Below are positions 1 to 9,016 of a stretch of 64,000 bases of DNA, piece by piece. Each line of letters starts with the position of its first letter. Position 1 is the first letter of the stretch. A program made the translations under genes and the position numbers. The stretch is from Saprospiraceae bacterium. GTDB lineage: Bacteria > Bacteroidota > Bacteroidia > Chitinophagales > Saprospiraceae. The stretch covers positions 124,001 through 188,000 of the forward strand of contig JADJYQ010000007.1 of NCBI GenBank assembly GCA_016719615.1, read 5' to 3'. The notes under the pieces were generated by a model, which worked only from the letters and a program-made list of their open reading frames with translations, ran no database searches and had not been told where the DNA came from.

Positions 1-1714
1 CTTCGTAATAAATATCCATGGTAAAATCGTCCGGATTCAGATTAAAACCACCCGTTGGATAAACGTTTTTCATCATCTGCCGGTAGGAAGGTAAGTCCGT
101 GCGCTGTGCAGATGATTTCAGCATCTTCACGAAAATGACTTTATAATTTAAGGAGTCCGATTTTACTTCTGAAGTAAATTCTCCCACTTTATAGGTTGCT
201 CCGGAACGCGGATCGATATCCCTGCCATTTTGTAAATAATGATAAGCAACAGCCAATACCTGATTGGGTCTTGGTCTGAGACGCAAAGAAATGAATCCTA
301 GATCTGCGTGGTAAGTATATTCATTCTGATTTAATCTTCTCGCTCTTACTTTTTCAAAATCTCTACCTTGTTTCAGATTTAAGCCGGCAGGATTTGATAA
401 AATGCGCACGACTTTATTGAGGTCTCGTGCTTCCGGGTTTTCGAGAATTTTATCTAATAATGTGTTGGAAGTATTTGAAGGAACTTCAACCCCGGCTTTA
501 TCTTTGGAAATGGCTCTTCCCGGTAAAAAAGTCAATGCGGCTGAATCGCCCATATCAAATTGATCAGGGGTTGAAATGCCAAGATCAGCCAATGCAACGA
601 TATCGCGCAACTCTGTTTCCCGGCTATTTTGAGCGTCTTCGGTGATCCAAACTTCAATATCTTTTACTTTAAACTGACTATTGATTTCCGGAAGTTTTTC
701 CAATGCAAATTCATAGGTACTCCGGTTGTAAGTGCTTAGAAAAAAATGTCTGTTTTCATCGTAACCATCGGGTCTGATTTCAAATTCCTGTACTACGCCT
801 CCACCTTTAACCTCTATGTTTTCCTGTTTCGATTTTTGCTGAGAGATCAAACCGGTCAATCGCAAATAGCCGAATTGCCAATCTGTTTTGAAACCGAAAA
901 GATTTTGACTACCCTGGATCAATTTTGTACGAAGCGGTAAACTTACATTTCCCGCTTCTATTTTTTTAATGATATCGTCTTCCGAAAATTTTTCGGAATC
1001 GTAAGCAAGTTTTAATTTATTTTCAAAATCAAATGCTGCTTTGGTATCGTAATTGGCATTCAATTTTAATTTATCACCAATGCTTCCAGTCAAGTCCATT
1101 CGGATATCTGTATCGAAATCGGGACCCCATTGTCTTTTCTGATAATCCTGCAACTGGGGGTTGTCAGTAAAATTGTAATAACCGCCTACAAAAAAACCGA
1201 TAGAACCCTGCGGTTTGATGTCAATACCAAAACCACCAAATAATTTATCAGCCAGGTTCTTTTTTAAATCAATTTTTGTAATGGGATCGATGAGGTCGCC
1301 ATAAGTTTTTTTACCGGTAGAAATACCAGCCAGATCTTTATAATACTCTTTGTCTTGTTGCCTAGCTTTAAATTTTAAGAATTCATCAAAACTTAAGGTG
1401 GTGCCGGGTCTGTATTCCAAATCGCCGACTTTTTCGGTAACTTTAAAGCTGTTGGTCTCAGGGTCGTACTCAATGTCCTGTTCGATTGAATTCGGATCTT
1501 TTAAATCAAAAGGATTGTTTCTCGGATTCTCTACAAAATTGCCCGGGCGATCTTTTAATGGAATGGTATCCTGAATACTTGTTAAAGGTTTTTCATTCCA
1601 ATCCGGAATATGACGTCCTCCAGCTGCATAAACAGCGCTGAACATGCATGCTGCTATGAAAGCTGTTAAAAACAAGTTACCCAATTTATTCATAAATTCT
1701 TTAAAATCTTCCAT
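1..1714 (-). CDS. sprA: Cell-surface protein SprA, type IX secretion translocon (N-terminal part, runs off the left edge)
   Basis: SprA is the giant outer-membrane barrel through which type IX secretion (T9SS) cargo leaves the cell in Bacteroidota; it is also needed for gliding. I translated the minus strand by hand and found an open frame of about 571 codons to base 1. After a signal peptide it shows SprA landmarks: a segment ending FDEFLKFKARQQDKEYY, then KLKLNANYDTKAAFDF, then EDDIIKKIEAGNVSLPLR, and then EIRPDGYDENRHFFLS. The family is about 2,400 residues long, so roughly three quarters lies outside the window. The start may be the ATG at 1714 or the in-frame ATG at 1693, which gives a more usual signal peptide. 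The gene lies directly downstream of ruvA, a common Bacteroidota arrangement. Identity is from recalled family sequence. Confidence 0.93.
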   Translation of the reverse strand, partial: MEDFKEFMNKLGNLFLTAFIAACMFSAVYAAGGRHIPDWNEKPLTSIQDTIPLKDRPGNFVENPRNNPFDLKDPNSIEQDIEYDPETNSFKVTEKVGDLEYRPGTTLSFDEFLKFKARQQDKEYYKDLAGISTGKKTYGDLIDPITKIDLKKNLADKLFGGFGIDIKPQGSIGFFVGGYYNFTDNPQLQDYQKRQWGPDFDTDIRMDLTGSIGDKLKLNANYDTKAAFDFENKLKLAYDSEKFSEDDIIKKIEAGNVSLPLRTKLIQGSQNLFGFKTDWQFGYLRLTGLISQQKSKQENIEVKGGGVVQEFEIRPDGYDENRHFFLSTYNRSTYEFALEKLPEINSQFKVKDIEVWITEDAQNSRETELRDIVALADLGISTPDQFDMGDSAALTFLPGRAISKDKAGVEVPSNTSNTLLDKILENPEARDLNKVVRILSNPAGLNLKQGRDFEKVRARRLNQNEYTYHADLGFISLRLRPRPNQVLAVAYHYLQNGRDIDPRSGATYKVGEFTSEVKSDSLNYKVIFVKMLKSSAQRTDLPSYRQMMKNVYPTGGFNLNPDDFTMDIYYE

Positions 1715-1773
1715 AAGAAAAAACCGTCAGGATATAACGACAAAAAAGTATATAAGGTATTTGATGGGCGTGA

Positions 1774-2367
1774 TTAGGCCAATTTTTTTAATGCTGCTTT
1801 GATGATTTGTTCCAGACTGATCTCGGGATCTTTCAATTCTATCAAATCTTTAAAAACCTGGTCAATAGCAGGTTTACCAAAGCCAAGAGCGACCAATGCA
1901 GAAATGGCTTCTGACTTCATTCGTTGAGGTGAAGCTACACCTGGTAAACTGGATTCAGCAAAACCTTCTTTGCTGATTTTGTCATGTAAATCGATGAGAA
2001 TTCGCTGTGCGGTTTTAGGACCCACGCCTTTAATTTTTCTAAAAACCAATTCATCTCGAAGGGCTATGGCTGCTTTAATGGCATCTGGCTCCATGGAAGA
2101 AAGGATAAGCCGGGCTGTATTGGGACCTACTCCATTAACAGATATGAGATGGATAAAAAGTTGCCTTTCCGTTTCCGAAGAAAATCCATAGAGATAATGT
2201 CCATCTTCTTTAATGATCAAATGCGTCAATAGATATCCCTCACCCGTAGGAGCAATATTGGAATAAGTGTAAAGGCTGATGAAAATCTGGTAGGCTACAC
2301 CCGAAGTTTCGATCACCGCAAAAGTTGGGTGTCTCTCCAATATTTTACCACGAATTGAATAAATCAT
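1774..2367 (-). CDS. ruvA: Holliday junction branch migration subunit RuvA
   Basis: RuvA binds the four-way junction as a tetramer and loads the RuvB motor during recombinational repair. The 197-residue protein has the normal family length and order: an N-terminal OB fold (about 1-62), two helix-hairpin-helix motifs (NGVGPNTA at about 78-85 and KGVGPKTA at about 113-120), and a C-terminal helical domain (about 150-197) that contacts RuvB. The ATG start gives the typical N-terminus MIYSIRGKI. It lies about 60 bases upstream of sprA on the same strand, so the two may be co-transcribed. Neither ruvB nor ruvC is in the window. Confidence 0.96.
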   Translation of the reverse strand: MIYSIRGKILERHPTFAVIETSGVAYQIFISLYTYSNIAPTGEGYLLTHLIIKEDGHYLYGFSSETERQLFIHLISVNGVGPNTARLILSSMEPDAIKAAIALRDELVFRKIKGVGPKTAQRILIDLHDKISKEGFAESSLPGVASPQRMKSEAISALVALGFGKPAIDQVFKDLIELKDPEISLEQIIKAALKKLA

Positions 2368-2499
2368 CGAGTTTTAAATCTTTGCGTAAAATTAATTATT
2401 TATAGGTAAATATAGCAATATGTTGATTTTATATATTATATTAATTAAAATACAAATGGCCGACCCACTGTTTTCACCATACTTTAATAACTTTATTTT

Positions 2500-2532
2500 C
2501 CAATCGGCTTGCTTTAAAAGTAAGCGATTGGG
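2500..2532. promoter_or_regulatory. Near-perfect inverted repeat upstream of the DUF1761 gene
   Basis: CCAATCG at the left end pairs with CGATTGG at the right end. Inner CTT-x-CTT and AAG-x-AAG arms extend the pairing, with one bulged G. The element ends 35 bases before the start codon at 2568. It could be an operator or a 5'-leader hairpin. The pairing is visible; the function is inferred only from position. Confidence 0.35.
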
Positions 2533-2567
2533 TTCAAACACATTTATCAACTTTTAAATTTTAAAGA

Positions 2568-3071
2568 ATGGAAATCAATTGGCTTGTTGTAATTGGAGCA
2601 GGAGTAATTCCCCTCATCACTGGATTTATTTGGTATCATAAAAGTGTATTTGGCAATGCCTGGATGCAAATGACAGGTATGACTGAAGAGAAAGCCAACC
2701 AGTCGAATATGGCGCTGGTATTTGGCTTGACATTTTTATTCGGCATTTTTCTGGCTTTATCGATGTTATCCATGACGATCCATCAGATGGGCATTATGTC
2801 AACTTTAATGAATGTACCCGGATTCGGACAGGAAGGGAGTGAAGTAGACCTCTATTTCAAGGATTTCCTCGCCAAATATGGAAATGAGTTCCGCACTTTT
2901 AAACATGGAGCACTTCATGGTGTGATTGGAGGCTTATTCATAGCATTACCGATTATTGCAGTTAATGCACTTTTCGAACAAAAAAGCTGGAAATACATTG
3001 CGATTAATGTAGGTTACTGGATGCTTACCATGGCTTTAATCGGTGGCGTCGTTTGTGCCTGGGGAGCGTAA
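2568..3071 (+). CDS. DUF1761 family small integral membrane protein
   Basis: This 167-residue membrane protein has four hydrophobic segments, at about 5-22, 48-72, 122-140 and 146-165. The N-terminal pattern (a hydrophobic helix, then GFIWYHKSVFGNAWMQMTG) is typical of DUF1761, a family of unknown function that usually keeps the WY-S-x-FG-x-W motif. The stretch between TM2 and TM3 is a soluble loop of about 50 residues. The gene stands alone, divergent from ruvA and convergent with pyrH, so the context says little about its job. An inverted repeat lies just upstream. The family call is fairly sure; the function is unknown. Confidence 0.8.
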   Translation: MEINWLVVIGAGVIPLITGFIWYHKSVFGNAWMQMTGMTEEKANQSNMALVFGLTFLFGIFLALSMLSMTIHQMGIMSTLMNVPGFGQEGSEVDLYFKDFLAKYGNEFRTFKHGALHGVIGGLFIALPIIAVNALFEQKSWKYIAINVGYWMLTMALIGGVVCAWGA

Positions 3072-3093
3072 GAAAGCTTAAAGACTGAAGCTG

Positions 3094-3245
3094 AAAAGCT
3101 TAAAGCCTTGTTATGTGGTATTTTTTTTGATGAATTGAAAATCGATGCCCATGAATAAACATAAAAAGCTTTAAGCTTTTGGCTCCCGACAACATCAAGT
3201 TATTTTTAAGAAAAGACATCTCAATGTCGGGATAGCTTTAAGCTT
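3094..3245. repeat. Cluster of GCTTTAAGCTT-type inverted repeats between convergent genes
   Basis: AAAAGCTTAAAGC at 3094-3106 is the exact reverse complement of GCTTTAAGCTTTT at 3168-3180. A third copy, AGCTTTAAGCTT, lies at 3234-3245. A separate hairpin, CCCGACA at 3185-3191 against TGTCGGG at 3225-3231, sits between them. The cluster fills the gap between the DUF1761 gene and pyrH, so it may act as a bidirectional terminator or belong to a dispersed intergenic repeat family. Confidence 0.55.
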
Positions 3246-3252
3246 CTAACTG

Positions 3253-3960
3253 TTAAGAAACTAGCGTGCCCACATTTTCCCCACGAATGATGCGTTCAAA
3301 ATTGGATGGTTGATTGACATCAAACACGATAATTGGTGTATGATTTTCTTTGCACATCGTAAAGGCGGTCATATCCATAACTTTCAAGCCTTGGGAAATC
3401 ACTTCATCGAAGCTAAGTTTATCGTACCGCGTCGCATCCGGATACTTGAGTGGGTCTTTCGTATAGATTCCATCTACCCGGGTGCCTTTTAAGATGACAT
3501 CTACATTGAGCTCACTCGCGCGAAGCGCTGCTGCAGAATCTGTTGTAAAATAAGGGTTTCCGGTACCTGCTGCAAAGATGATAACCCGCCCTTTTTCTAA
3601 ATGCCTGATGGCCCGACGCCGTATGTAAGGTTCTGCAATTTGTCGCATTTCTATGGCAGTGATAAGCCGCGTGTAGACGCCAATTATTTCAAGCGCACTT
3701 TGCAAGGCCATGCCATTAATACATGTGGCTAACATTCCCATATAATCCCCTTGTACGCGTTCGATACCGGATCCTTCTCCATCCATGCCCCGAAAAATAT
3801 TACCACCTCCAATGACAACGGCCAATTGTATTTTATGATCAACTGCCATTTTGATTTGCTGTGCATAATAATGCAACATTTTGGGCTCTATGCCATAAGC
3901 TTGTTCGCCCATGAGGGCTTCGCCGCTCAATTTCAGTAAGATCCTTTTATATGCACTCAT
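3253..3960 (-). CDS. pyrH: UMP kinase
   Basis: PyrH phosphorylates UMP to UDP in de novo pyrimidine synthesis. The 235-residue product shows amino-acid-kinase fold motifs: KRILLKLSGEALMG at the N-terminus, VVIGGGNIFRG (the glycine-rich nucleotide loop), and ITAIEMRQIAEPYIRRRAIRH followed by a GTGNPYFTTDSAAALRA segment. I chose the ATG at 3960; the frame also opens at a TTG two codons upstream. It follows tsf on the same strand, but a strong terminator lies between them, so it probably has its own promoter or depends on read-through. Confidence 0.96.
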   Translation of the reverse strand: MSAYKRILLKLSGEALMGEQAYGIEPKMLHYYAQQIKMAVDHKIQLAVVIGGGNIFRGMDGEGSGIERVQGDYMGMLATCINGMALQSALEIIGVYTRLITAIEMRQIAEPYIRRRAIRHLEKGRVIIFAAGTGNPYFTTDSAAALRASELNVDVILKGTRVDGIYTKDPLKYPDATRYDKLSFDEVISQGLKVMDMTAFTMCKENHTPIIVFDVNQPSNFERIIRGENVGTLVS

Positions 3961-4032
3961 TTTCAAAAATGGGTTGATGTCGTTACCTATTTGAAATCCT
4001 GATTTTCAGACTTCATTTGTTCACAATATGCC

Positions 4033-4062
4033 AAAAAAAAGGCGAATGATCAATCATTCGCC
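4033..4062 (-). terminator. Rho-independent terminator of the rplM-rpsI-rpsB-tsf operon
   Basis: A perfect 9-bp stem (GGCGAATGA against TCATTCGCC) with a TCAA loop spans 4041-4062. On the minus strand it is followed directly by eight T residues (the A run at 4033-4040). It starts 15 bases after the tsf stop codon. This is a textbook intrinsic terminator, and it works in the minus direction only. Confidence 0.92.
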
Positions 4063-4077
4063 TTTCAAATTTTTCTT

Positions 4078-4914
4078 TTATCCTAATTTGACATGTCTGA
4101 ATCCCGAAACGGTCAACTCTTTGTCAAAATTTTTCAAATAAGCTGCTATCGTCAGACTACCGTCTTTGACAAACTGCTGATGTAAAAGTGTACTTTCCTT
4201 GTAAAATTTTTCCAATTTGCCCATTGCAATTTTTTCAAGCATGGCTTCCGGTTTACCTTCTGCGCGGGCTTGTTCTTTTCCGATTTCAATTTCTTTTTCA
4301 ATAACACTTGGATCCACATCGCCCTTATCCAATGCTAGTGGCTTCATCGCAGCGATTTGCATGGCGACATCTTTTCCGGCATCAGTAAACGCATCGGATG
4401 CTTTGTTAAGTCCTACCAAAACTCCGGCTTTGTTGCCCATGTGAATATAACTTTCAACCTGGGGCGCTTCCAACTTTTCGTAATTGCTGACTTCTATTTT
4501 CTCGCCGATGGCTGCTACCATATCGGTGACTTTTTCACCAATCTTTACATTTCCTTCATAGGTTTGTGCCAACAGGTCTTCCAGACTTGCAGGATAGGCA
4601 TCCAAAGCAATATCTGCTATTCGTTTTGCTGTTTGAATGAAATCTTCATTTTTAGAAACAAAATCCGTCTCACTGGAAAGTTTAATGACAATTCCTTTGG
4701 TTTTGGAATCATTTACTTTGGCGATTACGGCTCCTTCTTTGGCTTCGCGATCTGCGCGCTTCAAGGAAAGTTTTTGTCCTTTTTTTCTGAGAATTTCTAT
4801 GGCTTTTTCGAAATCTCCTTCTGCTTCAGTGAGGGCAGCTTTGCAGTCCATCATTCCGGCTCCTGTAGAATCTCTCAGATTCTTAACATCTGCTGCTGAT
4901 AATGTAAAACTCAT
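4078..4914 (-). CDS. tsf: Translation elongation factor Ts
   Basis: EF-Ts is the guanine-nucleotide exchange factor for EF-Tu. The 278-residue protein begins with the UBA-like domain (RDSTGAGMMDCKAALTEA, about residues 14-31), continues with LRKKGQKLSLKRADREAKEG, and carries the TDFVSKNEDF motif of the EF-Tu-contacting core near residue 82. The length fits the Bacteroidota family. It is the last gene of the ribosomal operon, 34 bases downstream of rpsB, and is followed by an intrinsic terminator. Confidence 0.97.
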   Translation of the reverse strand: MSFTLSAADVKNLRDSTGAGMMDCKAALTEAEGDFEKAIEILRKKGQKLSLKRADREAKEGAVIAKVNDSKTKGIVIKLSSETDFVSKNEDFIQTAKRIADIALDAYPASLEDLLAQTYEGNVKIGEKVTDMVAAIGEKIEVSNYEKLEAPQVESYIHMGNKAGVLVGLNKASDAFTDAGKDVAMQIAAMKPLALDKGDVDPSVIEKEIEIGKEQARAEGKPEAMLEKIAMGKLEKFYKESTLLHQQFVKDGSLTIAAYLKNFDKELTVSGFRHVKLG

Positions 4915-4948
4915 AATGTAATTATTAAATTAACTAACGTTCGTATGT

Positions 4949-5668
4949 TTAGCTTGCGGGGGCTTCTTCTTTGACCTCTGCATTACGCTCTTCCAATCCT
5001 TCGCGGATCGCTTGAACCATAAATTGGGTGATCAAAGCGATTGACTTTGAAGAGTCATCATTGGCAGGAATCGGAAAGTCCACCAAATTGGGATTGCTAT
5101 TGGTATCGACCATAGCAAAAGTCCTGATGCCAAGGCTTTCTGCCTCATCAACGGCCAGGTGTTCATTGAGAATATCGACAATAAAAACGGCAGATGGCAA
5201 CCTGTTTAGATTGGATACCCCACCCAATACCCTTTCCATTTTTTCTTTTTCACGACTTAAGGTCAGACGTTCTTTTTTAGTAATCGTCGTAACATTATTG
5301 TCGGTCAACATTCGATCGATATTATTCATTTTTTTAACCGAGCGACGAATCGTGGCAAAATTAGTCATCATTCCACCCAACCATCTTTCGGTTACATAAG
5401 GCATGTTGACACTTTTTGCAGCTTCCGCTACAATTTCGCGGGCTTGTTTTTTAGTGGCTACAAACATGATCTTTTTACCAGATTTGGCAATCTGTTTCAT
5501 AGCATGAGCCGCTTTATCCAAACACTCTGCTGTACGGTTGAGGTCAATCAAATGTACGCCTTTATGCTCCTTGAAAATGTACTGGCGCATTTTGGGATTC
5601 CACTTTCTGCGCAAATGCCCAAAATGAACATTGGCTTCTAATAACTGCTGGTATGTGGGTTTTTCCAT
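4949..5668 (-). CDS. rpsB: 30S ribosomal protein S2
   Basis: S2 binds the body-head junction of the small ribosomal subunit. The 239-residue protein starts MEKPTYQQLLEANVHFGH and contains RKWNPKMRQYIF, ATKKQAREIV and RWLGGMMTNF, all conserved in S2. I placed the start at the ATG at 5668; an in-frame ATG two codons upstream (5674) is also possible. The C-terminus ends in a charged tail (EERNAEVKEEAPAS). It sits between rpsI and tsf, the usual partner of rpsB. Confidence 0.97.
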   Translation of the reverse strand: MEKPTYQQLLEANVHFGHLRRKWNPKMRQYIFKEHKGVHLIDLNRTAECLDKAAHAMKQIAKSGKKIMFVATKKQAREIVAEAAKSVNMPYVTERWLGGMMTNFATIRRSVKKMNNIDRMLTDNNVTTITKKERLTLSREKEKMERVLGGVSNLNRLPSAVFIVDILNEHLAVDEAESLGIRTFAMVDTNSNPNLVDFPIPANDDSSKSIALITQFMVQAIREGLEERNAEVKEEAPAS

Positions 5669-5703
5669 GATCATATTGTGAATGGTTCTCTTTTGAAATA
5701 AAA

Positions 5704-6099
5704 TTAACGTTTACTAAACTGAGATCTCTTACGCGCTTTGCGCAATCCGAATTTCTTACGTTCAACCTCTCTTGCGTCTCTTGTTAAAAAATGTCTTTCT
5801 TTAAGTGGCTGACGCATTTCAGCATCGATTTTACAAAATGCTCTTGAAATCGCCAGGCGAATCGCTTCTGCCTGACCCTTCAATCCGCCACCGGCTACGG
5901 TAGCGTGGATTGCATAAATCTGATCACCTGCAACGGTTAATACAGGATCCATAACTTTTTGAGCAATATCCTTGATAGGAAAGTATTCCTCTAATTTTCT
6001 TTCGTTGATCGTGATTTCAGTAGTGGCAGTAGTTCCTTTGCGCAAGTAAACTCTGGCAACTGCTGCTTTCCTTCTCCCAATGGCATTGACGTTTTCCAT
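5704..6099 (-). CDS. rpsI: 30S ribosomal protein S9
   Basis: S9 sits on the small-subunit head, and its basic C-terminal tail reaches the P-site tRNA. The 131-residue protein has the N-terminal IGRRKAAVARVYLRKG, the central HATVAGGGLKGQAEAIRLA and the C-terminal DAREVERKKFGLRKARKRSQFSKR signature ending in KR. The start codon lies 3 bases after the rplM stop, so the two are translated together. Confidence 0.97.
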   Translation of the reverse strand: MENVNAIGRRKAAVARVYLRKGTTATTEITINERKLEEYFPIKDIAQKVMDPVLTVAGDQIYAIHATVAGGGLKGQAEAIRLAISRAFCKIDAEMRQPLKERHFLTRDAREVERKKFGLRKARKRSQFSKR

Positions 6100-6102
6100 A
6101 AA

Positions 6103-6546
6103 TTAGATTGTGTAAGGTTCAGGTTTTTGAGCACTATGTGGATGTGTAGCACTCTCATAAACAAATAATTTCCTATACATGGCATCTCCAAGTTTGCTTT
6201 TAGGCAACATTTTTCGAACTGCCACTTCTATAACCCTGTAAGGGTGTTTTGCAAGCACTTCTCTGGGTGTAGCTGATTTCTGGCCTCCCGGATAACCACT
6301 ATAGGTTAAATAGACTTTATCATCCATTTTTTTACCTGTAAAGCGGATTTTTCCGGCATTGATTACGATAACATTATCGCCACAATCCATGTGCGGGGCA
6401 AAATCCGTTTTGTGCTTACCCATAAGCAAATGAGCAATTTGCGAAGACAGACGACCGACCACCTGGCCTTCGGCATCAACTACATGCCATTTTCTGCTGG
6501 TTTCTGCATTTTTGGAGTAGGAAGTTTTAAAACTTAAGGTTTTCAC
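6103..6546 (-). CDS. rplM: 50S ribosomal protein L13
   Basis: L13 is an early-assembling large-subunit protein. I placed the start at the GTG at 6546, which gives 147 residues beginning VKTLSFKTSYSKNAETSRKW, close to the usual L13 length. The frame stays open for 32 more codons upstream (to 6642), but that stretch does not resemble L13, and a likely promoter -7 element lies inside it at 6588-6595. Conserved motifs include WHVVDAEGQVVGRLSSQIA, CGDNVIVINAGKIRFTGKK, and MLPKSKLGDAMYRKLFVYE. It is the first gene of the rplM-rpsI-rpsB-tsf operon. Confidence 0.95.
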   Translation of the reverse strand: MKTLSFKTSYSKNAETSRKWHVVDAEGQVVGRLSSQIAHLLMGKHKTDFAPHMDCGDNVIVINAGKIRFTGKKMDDKVYLTYSGYPGGQKSATPREVLAKHPYRVIEVAVRKMLPKSKLGDAMYRKLFVYESATHPHSAQKPEPYTI

Positions 6547-6587
6547 TTTTACTGATTTTAATAGTAATAGCTCTTTTAAAGCGGGCA

Positions 6588-6595
6588 CAAAGGTA
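6588..6595 (-). promoter_or_regulatory. Candidate -7 element (TACCTTTG) for the rplM operon
   Basis: On the minus strand this reads TACCTTTG, a match to the Bacteroidota TAnnTTTG -7 consensus. It lies 41 bases upstream of the GTG start of rplM and leaves a short leader. I did not find a convincing TTG -33 element at the usual spacing, so confidence is moderate. Confidence 0.45.
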
Positions 6596-6790
6596 ACCGC
6601 AAGTCGCATTCCCTGTATAAGTTTTATTAAAAAAAATTGCAAATATTTAGCTAACTACTTGAAAAACAGTCTAAATTTTGACAATCCTTACAAATTGACC
6701 TGAATTTTTGAGATTCGCCAGTCAGTCCCTCTTGTAATCATTTGTTGCCAGAATCCATTTCGCCTTATCTTCACCCATTCAATTCAAGTA

Positions 6791-7849
6791 ATGGACAAAA
6801 TCAAAATAGGCATTAGCTGCGGCGATATCAATAGCATTAGCCTGGAGGTCATCCTGAAGGCATTAAGGCATGAGATGATCTATAAAAATATCATACCTAT
6901 TCTTTATAGCAATGTCAAAATTGCTTCCTACCATAAAAATATAGCGCATCTGGATAATTTGAGCTTTAATATTTTGGCACAAGGAGAAAGGCCTCGAGCC
7001 GGTCGTCTGAACCTAGTGAATTGCTGGAATGACAATGTCACCATTTCACTTGGTAAAGCCAGTCCTGATGGTGGAAAATATGCTAAAATGTCCTTGGACA
7101 AAGCAATAGAGGATATTCAAAAAAATGAAATTGATGCACTTGTAACCGGACCCATTCACAAACATTCGATGCGAATGGCCGGTTTTGAGCACATGGGCCA
7201 TACGGGCTATTTATTGGAAAAATCGGCTGCTAAAGATTGTCTGATGTTTATGGTTTCAGATGGCCTGAAAATAGGGATCGTTACTGAACATATTGCCGTT
7301 TCGCAGATTGCCCAATCCATTAAGAAAGATTCAATTCTGAGAAAATTAAAGATCATGGAACAATCCTTGATCACAGATTTTGGAATTGAAAAACCCCATC
7401 TGGCCGTATTAGGATTGAACCCGCATGCCGGAGAAGAGGGCTTATTGGGTTCGGAAGATGAAGAAATCATCAGACCCGCAATCATTGAAGCCAAAAAGAA
7501 TGGAATGTTTGTTTCGGGACCTTATCCTGCAGATAGTTTTTTTGGAACCGGATTATTTAACAAATTTGATGGCATTCTGGCGATGTATCACGATCAGGGT
7601 TTGATTCCATTTAAGTCCATCACCCACCAGGAAGGCGTCAATTTTACAGCCGGTTTGCCTTTTGTACGAACTTCTCCCGATCATGGCACAGCATTCGACC
7701 TCGCCGGTAAAAATGAAGCAGACTCAGGATCGATGTTCAATGCCATACTTATGGCAAAAGAAATTGTATTCCAGCGAAAAGGATTTAAAGAAATGCATGA
7801 AAATGTATTGAAGAAAAGGCCAAAGCTATCAGAAGAAATGAGCGAGTAG
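6791..7849 (+). CDS. pdxA: 4-hydroxythreonine-4-phosphate dehydrogenase PdxA
   Basis: PdxA oxidises 4-phosphohydroxy-L-threonine in the DXP-dependent pathway to pyridoxal phosphate (vitamin B6). The 352-residue protein starts with the family pattern ISCGDINSISLEVILKAL. The three metal-binding histidines are visible: H137 in GHTGYL, H212 in NPHAGE and H267 in YHDQG. TGPIHKHSM and DHGTAFDLAGK are also conserved. It stands alone, divergent from the ribosomal operon, with a 244-base gap from the rplM start. No other B6 gene is in the window. Confidence 0.95.
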   Translation: MDKIKIGISCGDINSISLEVILKALRHEMIYKNIIPILYSNVKIASYHKNIAHLDNLSFNILAQGERPRAGRLNLVNCWNDNVTISLGKASPDGGKYAKMSLDKAIEDIQKNEIDALVTGPIHKHSMRMAGFEHMGHTGYLLEKSAAKDCLMFMVSDGLKIGIVTEHIAVSQIAQSIKKDSILRKLKIMEQSLITDFGIEKPHLAVLGLNPHAGEEGLLGSEDEEIIRPAIIEAKKNGMFVSGPYPADSFFGTGLFNKFDGILAMYHDQGLIPFKSITHQEGVNFTAGLPFVRTSPDHGTAFDLAGKNEADSGSMFNAILMAKEIVFQRKGFKEMHENVLKKRPKLSEEMSE

Positions 7850-8066
7850 GTTAAGATCACTCTATTATCATTCGTCTCGGTTGAGATTGGTTTACTTCGA
7901 TCCGACAACCTTGGCACTGCAAAGTTATGCGAATTTGTATGAATATATAGCGTAAATTCAAATATAATTTTCTTAAATATTTTTCCGAAAAATGAATTAA
8001 AAAATATTTGAATGAATTTGTTTTCAATGCCCAATAACTGAATTCTCCGAACAACAATCAACGAGA

Positions 8067-8822
8067 TCAAGCCTTAATCAATTCAAGATTCTTTTTCTTG
8101 CGCAATTTTTTCTTCGATTGTTTACTTTTCTTGTACTGAGATTTTACAAGTGGCTTTTTAGATTCCAAAGGAAGGATCTCTTTCGTTAAATAATCTACAG
8201 GAATTCCTTTAATTGCATTTTCTGAAGCCAATATCGCTTTTGGTTCTTCTGTTACTACAAAATCGCTTTGTGCTTTTTTCTGATCCAATAAATCGAGATT
8301 GTATTTTTCAATCAGGCGAATCAATCTTTCAGGATAATTGGGATCAGTTGCATATCCGCATTTTTTTAAGCCATACGCCCAGGCTTTGTAATCGTTGGCG
8401 GGCAATTCGAAAAGCTGGCTATATCTGGGCCGGAATTTGATAAAATCCGAATGATCTAAATAGGAATCCATCGCAGAAGAATAAGACCTGAAACAGGAAA
8501 AAATCAAATTACCAATTTGATCCTTGTCATCATCTTTGTACTGATAGGTATCTCCGGTCCAGTTTGCTTTACATTTTATTCCAAAATGGTTATTTGCATT
8601 TGTTGCCAACTCACTTCGGCCAGATTGAGATTCATGCAGCGCTTGGGCCATTTTAATACTTGCAGGTATACCTGTGCGCTCCATTTCCTGAATGGCCAAC
8701 CACTTGAATTGCTCAATATATTTTTCTTGTACCGTAACGGGACGGGTGGCTGTTAAAAATATTGCAGAAAAGATCACGAATAACAGCTTGTGATGGGGGA
8801 GTAATGTTATTGCGGGCTTCAT
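8067..8822 (-). CDS. Secreted glucosaminidase-domain peptidoglycan hydrolase
   Basis: The 251-residue protein has an N-terminal hydrophobic export signal (about 10-27). A glucosaminidase domain (PF01832 type, about 33-175) follows, which would cleave N-acetylglucosaminyl bonds in peptidoglycan. The probable catalytic glutamate is E64 in ALHESQSGRSELA, followed by the conserved NNHFGIKC. A second block, YGLKKCGYATDPNYPERLI, is typical of the FlgJ/LytD-like family. The lysine-rich tail (KKSKQSKKKLRKKKNLELIKA, about 231-251) is strongly basic. It lacks a LysM domain. The gene is alone; the gaps on both sides are AT-rich and show no other gene. Confidence 0.85.
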   Translation of the reverse strand: MKPAITLLPHHKLLFVIFSAIFLTATRPVTVQEKYIEQFKWLAIQEMERTGIPASIKMAQALHESQSGRSELATNANNHFGIKCKANWTGDTYQYKDDDKDQIGNLIFSCFRSYSSAMDSYLDHSDFIKFRPRYSQLFELPANDYKAWAYGLKKCGYATDPNYPERLIRLIEKYNLDLLDQKKAQSDFVVTEEPKAILASENAIKGIPVDYLTKEILPLESKKPLVKSQYKKSKQSKKKLRKKKNLELIKA

Positions 8823-9016
8823 ATTTAGTATCCTTTCCTTTTCAGATACAAAAATAATACCAATTTTGGATTTTCAAAATGGGGTTAAATATATAATATT
8901 TTATTTATCAATATATTATATAGTATGTTTTAATGTAATATATTTTAATTTCTTTCTATTTTGCCCAATTCTGCTGCTTTACAAGCATTTCCGGACCAAA
9001 CATTTTTGCCAGCCGT

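Noticed and set aside
4357..4899. Plus-strand open frame of 180 codons
   Set aside because: It lies entirely antisense to tsf, whose protein is unmistakable.
6547..6642. N-terminal extension of L13 to the earliest in-frame start
   Set aside because: The extension is unlike L13, makes the protein too long and contains the likely promoter.
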